DNA of 64,000 nt, from positions 178,909-242,908 of the forward strand of contig WRMN01000001.1 of NCBI GenBank assembly GCA_009777095.1, written 5' to 3'. Of the stretch, positions 61,108 through 64,000 are shown in pieces. A program made the position numbers and the translations under genes. Source of the stretch: Bacteroidales bacterium (GTDB taxonomy: Bacteria; Bacteroidota; Bacteroidia; Bacteroidales; UBA932). The notes under the pieces were generated by a model, which saw only the letters and a list, made by a program, of their open reading frames with translations, had not been told where the DNA came from and searched no databases. How positions within the stretch are numbered: position 1 is the first letter of the stretch; the number at the start of each line of letters is the position of its first letter.

Positions 61108-62445
61108 TTAAGTCTTAGGCCGTGTACGTATAATTTTCAGTACTTCAGCCCTGCCCAAACGGATATAATCGAGTAAAGGAATATGCGCCGGACAGGAGTA
61201 GAGGCAGCAGCCGCATTCTATACAATCTTGCAGTTTATTAGCTTCCAATTCGTCATACCTGTTTCTTTGGGCTTGTTTTATCAGAAGATAAGGTTCCAAT
61301 CCTATAGGACAAGCCTGCACGCATTTAGCGCAACGAATACAATTGCTTTCCGATTTACGTTTGGCGTCTTCTTGGGAAATCAAAAGAATGCCAGAACCGC
61401 CCTTGAAGGCAGGCGCGTCAATATTCGATATGGCCTTGCCCATCATTGGGCCGCCGCATACAATTTTAACAACGCTATCGGGTATGCCGCCTGCAGCGTC
61501 CAACACTTTCGATAACGGCGTACCTGTGCGCACTATTATATTTACTTGCTGCTTTGCGTCTTTTCCTGTAACAGTAATACGGTTTTCTATCAAAGGCTTG
61601 TTCTTCAGCGTTGCCTCATATACCGCCAAGGCAGTACTTACATTTTGCACCACTACACCAACGTCAACAGGCAGGCTCATAGAGGGAACCTGACGACCCG
61701 CAATAGCCTCTATTAATTGTTTTTCACCGCCTTGCGGGTAGCGTTTTTTCAGCGCTACAACGGCAATGTCGTAGTTATACTTACGTATAAGTTCCGTCAA
61801 CAAGTTAATCGCATCGGGTTTATTGGCTTCAATCCCGATATAGGCTTTAGATGCGTTCAGCGCTTTTTTCAGCAACAAGGTACCTATAAGTACTTGTTCG
61901 GGATATTCGAGCATCACGCGGTGGTCTGCGGTAAGGTAAGGTTCGCATTCGGCAGCATTGATGATAATGGCCTCGGCTTTTTTGCCCGGCGGCGGGGTCA
62001 GTTTTACATGTGTAGGGAAAGCGGCACCGCCTAAGCCTACTACGCCCGCATCTGCGATTTTCTTAATAATAGCTTGACTATCAATAGAAATATCACGAAT
62101 TATATTCTTACTGCGGTCAATTTCGGGCATCCACTCATCGCCTTCCACCTGAATAATTATGGCGGGCTTTTTGAAGCCTGAAATATCGGCCACCGCCTCA
62201 ATGCCTTTTACTGTTCCCGATACTGAGGCGTGGATATTGGCCGACACGAAGCCGGAGGCCTTGGCCACTAACTGTCCCACCTTCACCTTATCACCCTTAT
62301 TAACAACAGGTTCGGCAGGCGCTCCGAGGTGCTGCCCAAGGAATAGCGCCACTGTTCCTTCCGGGGGCAGTTGGGTCAGCGCGCTTCTTGCAGCCAGCTT
62401 ATTATCAGGTGGATGCACCCCGCCAATAGAAAATGTTTTAAGCAT
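61108..62445 (-). CDS. rnfC: Rnf/Rsx electron-transport complex subunit C
   Basis: 445 residues. The N-terminal barrel-like domain begins FSIGGVHPPDNK. The middle NAD/FMN-binding domain has VGLGGAAFPTHVKLTP and NAAECEPYLTADHRVML, followed by an SLBB-like part. Two [4Fe-4S] motifs, CIRCAKCVQACP and CIECGCCLYSCP, lie near the C-terminus. RnfC takes electrons from or gives them to NADH. It is the first gene of the operon with its own strong promoter; the usual rnfB is not upstream. Confidence 0.96.
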   Translation of the reverse strand: MLKTFSIGGVHPPDNKLAARSALTQLPPEGTVALFLGQHLGAPAEPVVNKGDKVKVGQLVAKASGFVSANIHASVSGTVKGIEAVADISGFKKPAIIIQVEGDEWMPEIDRSKNIIRDISIDSQAIIKKIADAGVVGLGGAAFPTHVKLTPPPGKKAEAIIINAAECEPYLTADHRVMLEYPEQVLIGTLLLKKALNASKAYIGIEANKPDAINLLTELIRKYNYDIAVVALKKRYPQGGEKQLIEAIAGRQVPSMSLPVDVGVVVQNVSTALAVYEATLKNKPLIENRITVTGKDAKQQVNIIVRTGTPLSKVLDAAGGIPDSVVKIVCGGPMMGKAISNIDAPAFKGGSGILLISQEDAKRKSESNCIRCAKCVQACPIGLEPYLLIKQAQRNRYDELEANKLQDCIECGCCLYSCPAHIPLLDYIRLGRAEVLKIIRTRPKT

Positions 62446-62464
62446 ATTGTCTATAATTTAATTT

Positions 62465-62497
62465 GCAAATGTAACATTTCTCAGGGAAAAAGGCAAA
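62465..62497 (-). promoter_or_regulatory. Promoter for the rnfCDGEA operon
   Basis: The minus strand has TTTG, 20 bases, TACATTTGC, ending about 20 bases before the rnfC ATG. Confidence 0.7.
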
Positions 62498-62513
62498 AAA
62501 ATTCAGCCTTTTT
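62486..62513. terminator. Hairpin with flanking A/T runs (bidirectional terminator candidate)
   Basis: aaaaaggc/gccttttt stem with an 11-base loop has U-runs in both directions. It overlaps the -33 part of the rnfC promoter and would separate that operon from transcription arriving from 62.5-64 kb. Confidence 0.5.
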
Positions 62514-62540
62514 TTATGCCTTATAAATTAAGCAAAAAAG

Positions 62541-62770
62541 AAAAAAGGGCTGAACGGCATGGCGTGGTTTTGTGCCGACGACTGATGACGAACTCCGCTT
62601 TTCCTGCTCAAGAAACAAACAACCACCGACCTGACCGCGAAGCAGGGAACTCCGCGTTAAACCTTTCCCCCTGAAAACCGTCTAATAACTAAAGCCCCTG
62701 TGCGGGACTGAGGTTGTTTTGCCCAAAGAGGAAACACGATGTGTTGGTTGAACGTCGGGAGGGGCAGGAC
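62541..62770 (-). other. GC-rich noncoding block, candidate structured RNA or repeat
   Basis: This 230-base stretch is clearly GC-richer than its flanks and has no credible ORF. On the minus strand it ends with a CGGCA/TGCCG hairpin followed by TTTTTT-C-TTTTTT, like an intrinsic terminator, and holds GC-rich inverted segments such as gcggagttccctgcttcgcgg. It may be a small RNA or a repeat-derived remnant. I cannot assign a known RNA family. Confidence 0.35.
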
Positions 62771-62786
62771 TTATTTTTATACCAAA

Positions 62787-62984
62787 TTAAAGATTTTTTA
62801 TTATCATAGGATTTACTCTTATCGCAAACATTAATGAAGCGATAAAAACTGCAAATGCTAAAAATAACGAATAGACTTTAAAAATAACATTTGCTTCAAT
62901 ACCTCCTCCAACACTTCCCAATAATGCATTGCTAAGAAAACCTGCTATTAAAGAGGCGGCCAATGAGGTTACAATACCAATCAA
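62787..62984 (-). CDS. Small two-helix membrane protein
   Basis: 65 residues with two hydrophobic helices (IVTSLAASLIAGFLSNALLG and VYSLFLAFAVFIASLMFAI) joined by a Gly-rich loop GSVGGGIEAN. It lies 12 bases after the RhuM-family gene, so may be co-transcribed. I recognise no family. Confidence 0.55.
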   Translation of the reverse strand: MIGIVTSLAASLIAGFLSNALLGSVGGGIEANVIFKVYSLFLAFAVFIASLMFAIRVNPMIIKNL

Positions 62985-62996
62985 TAAATTTTTTTA

Positions 62997-63847
62997 TCAA
63001 ATATTTCTTAATAATTCCCCCGTTGTCATTTCCATTTTTGAAAATGCAAACAGTTTTTTACCTAAATCTTTCAACGATGCGCCGATATGGTACAGGTCGT
63101 TGTCTATCAAAAGAAAATGGTCGTGTATATTTTGCTTTTCTTCAATGATAATTTCGGGATATTGGGCGTTATGTCTGTCCAAATCAAGTTGCAAAGTGTT
63201 TGAAATTTCCTTTGTGTAGAAAGTTGCTTTCACTCCTTTCTTGCGTTTTGAGATTAACGTTAAAATACTTGTGTCTAAATAATTATCTATCAAAATGATT
63301 TCTTTTTTTGCTGTTTCAATCAAATCGGAAACGAATTTATAAGCGTCAAAAATCTGTCCGTTGTAAAATATGCCTTCTTTGGGCGGAAGTTCGGTGCGAA
63401 CAATAAAATCAATTTTTTTCTCTGTTTCTGCAACACGGTATTCTAACCGTTCAAAGCGTTGATTTATAGCGTAACCGCGCAAAGCATAATCTCTTAACAC
63501 AGGCATAGCCCATTGGCGAAATTTTGTACCTTGTTTGGATTTTACGCGGTAGCCAACCGAAATGATTACATCAAGATTGAAGTAATCAATTTGCCGTTCA
63601 ACTAACCTGCCCTTTTCATTTTGAACTGTTGCAAATTTTGCAAAAGTTGCCCATTCTTCCAATTCTTCTTCTTCGAAAATATTTCGTATATGCCTTGAAA
63701 TCACAGATTTATCTCTTTGAAAAAGCATTGTCATTTGGTTTAATGATAGCACACCGATTCGTTTTCTATCAATACCTCCAACTGAATTGCGTTGTCAGGT
63801 TGATAGAGAATGATTTCGTTCTTTATTTTAGCAAGTTCTGCTGTCAT
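62997..63847 (-). pseudogene. RhuM-family protein gene with a one-base frameshift
   Basis: The minus strand encodes MTAELAKIKNEIILYQPDNA, IQLEVLIENESV, then should continue WLSLNQMTMLFQRDKSVISRHIRNIF. One G is missing in GTGTG(G)CTATCA at about 63750, which shifts the frame and gives a stop. The ORF track shows only the second part (62997-63752) from a GTG. The RhuM DNA-binding-like domain (to about residue 130 of the joined frame) is followed by a C-terminal region with IHDHFLLIDNDLYHIGASLKDLGKK, like the HKD-type region of PLD-like proteins. RhuM proteins are of unclear function, often in genomic islands. Pseudogene, sequencing error or slippage cannot be told apart. Confidence 0.75.
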
Positions 63848-64000
63848 TTTTTATTTTTACTGTTAATTAATTTGGTTCAAGATAATTTAAGCGGATTATT
63901 TTTTATAAATTTCATTAAGCAAAGATACATATTTTTATCTCTCATATTATATCTAAATTCACATTCTTTTAGGTGTAAATAAAACTTATGTTTATGTATT
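63848..64000. other. AT-rich flank, no gene seen
   Basis: No ORF, RNA gene or clear promoter could be supported in the last 150 bases. Confidence 0.3.

Noticed and set aside
63629-63982. 117-residue plus-strand ORF
   Set aside because: Opposite the RhuM-family gene; hydrophobic shadow translation without homology.

Overview
The window is chromosomal DNA from a member of the Bacteroidota, most likely an anaerobic, fermentative Bacteroidales species. The evidence is the many TAnnTTTG-type -7 promoter elements with a TTTG element 19-21 bases upstream, the general lack of Shine-Dalgarno sequences, and family content: a gliding-motility/T9SS type B C-terminal domain, a fimbrillin-type lipoprotein, BACON domains, a TonB-dependent receptor, a DUF5689 lipoprotein, an Rnf complex and a succinate:CoA-transferase-type enzyme. 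Species cannot be fixed from the sequence alone.

Layout. 0-2.5 kb: the 3' end of a T9SS-secreted protein, der, a transposase remnant and a small PIN-domain toxin-antitoxin-like pair flanked by a dispersed repeat. 2.5-4.1 kb: a fimbrillin-like lipoprotein preceded by a 38-codon gene missing from the ORF track. 4.2-8.6 kb: a cassette of S26-like peptidase, HPr-kinase-like kinase, ABC exporter, nucleotidyltransferase and PqqD-like chaperone, which resembles RiPP maturation machinery without a cyclase. 8.6-33 kb: a large surface-polysaccharide locus, all on the minus strand. It holds a bacillosamine-type set (dehydratase, aminotransferase, acetyltransferase, phosphoglycosyltransferase), glycosyltransferases, a pyruvyltransferase, a MurB-like protein, a TupA-like ATP-grasp protein, Wzy, an acyltransferase, Wzx, nucleotide-sugar dehydrogenase and epimerase, a HAD phosphatase, a Wzc-type tyrosine kinase, Wza and two tandem OmpA proteins. 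Its AT-rich middle (about 13-24.4 kb) ends in a graveyard of gene fragments (GDP-fucose synthase, nucleotide-sugar dehydrogenase, winged-helix tails) around an AAA ATPase gene.

33-37.4 kb: acetyl-CoA hydrolase/transferase, tRNA-Pro(TGG), an EamA transporter and mgtE. The mgtE gene has its own promoter, a 17-residue leader peptide beginning MDEDP, and mutually exclusive hairpins that can hide or expose a strong Shine-Dalgarno sequence; this is the most striking feature of the window. 37.4-47.8 kb: an operon of a multi-BACON protein, two secreted nucleases, a TonB receptor and a DUF5689 lipoprotein, probably for scavenging nucleic acid. 48-56.9 kb: housekeeping genes (fabD, groL/groS, secG, lptE, a sigma-54 activator, kdsB, a TPR lipoprotein). 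57-62.5 kb: a lipoprotein and the Rnf genes C-D-G-E-A with no rnfB. 62.5-64 kb: a GC-rich probable noncoding element and a frameshifted RhuM-family gene.

How the parts work together: the Pgl-like enzymes and the dehydrogenase/epimerase make activated sugars, PglC and the glycosyltransferases build a lipid-linked repeat unit, Wzx flips it, Wzy polymerises it, and Wzc/Wza with the OmpA proteins control length, export and anchoring. The PqqD cassette shares a promoter with the PglF-like dehydratase, so peptide maturation and polysaccharide synthesis may be coordinated. Start sites were revised where a promoter or a neighbour's stop codon lies inside the ORF-track call.
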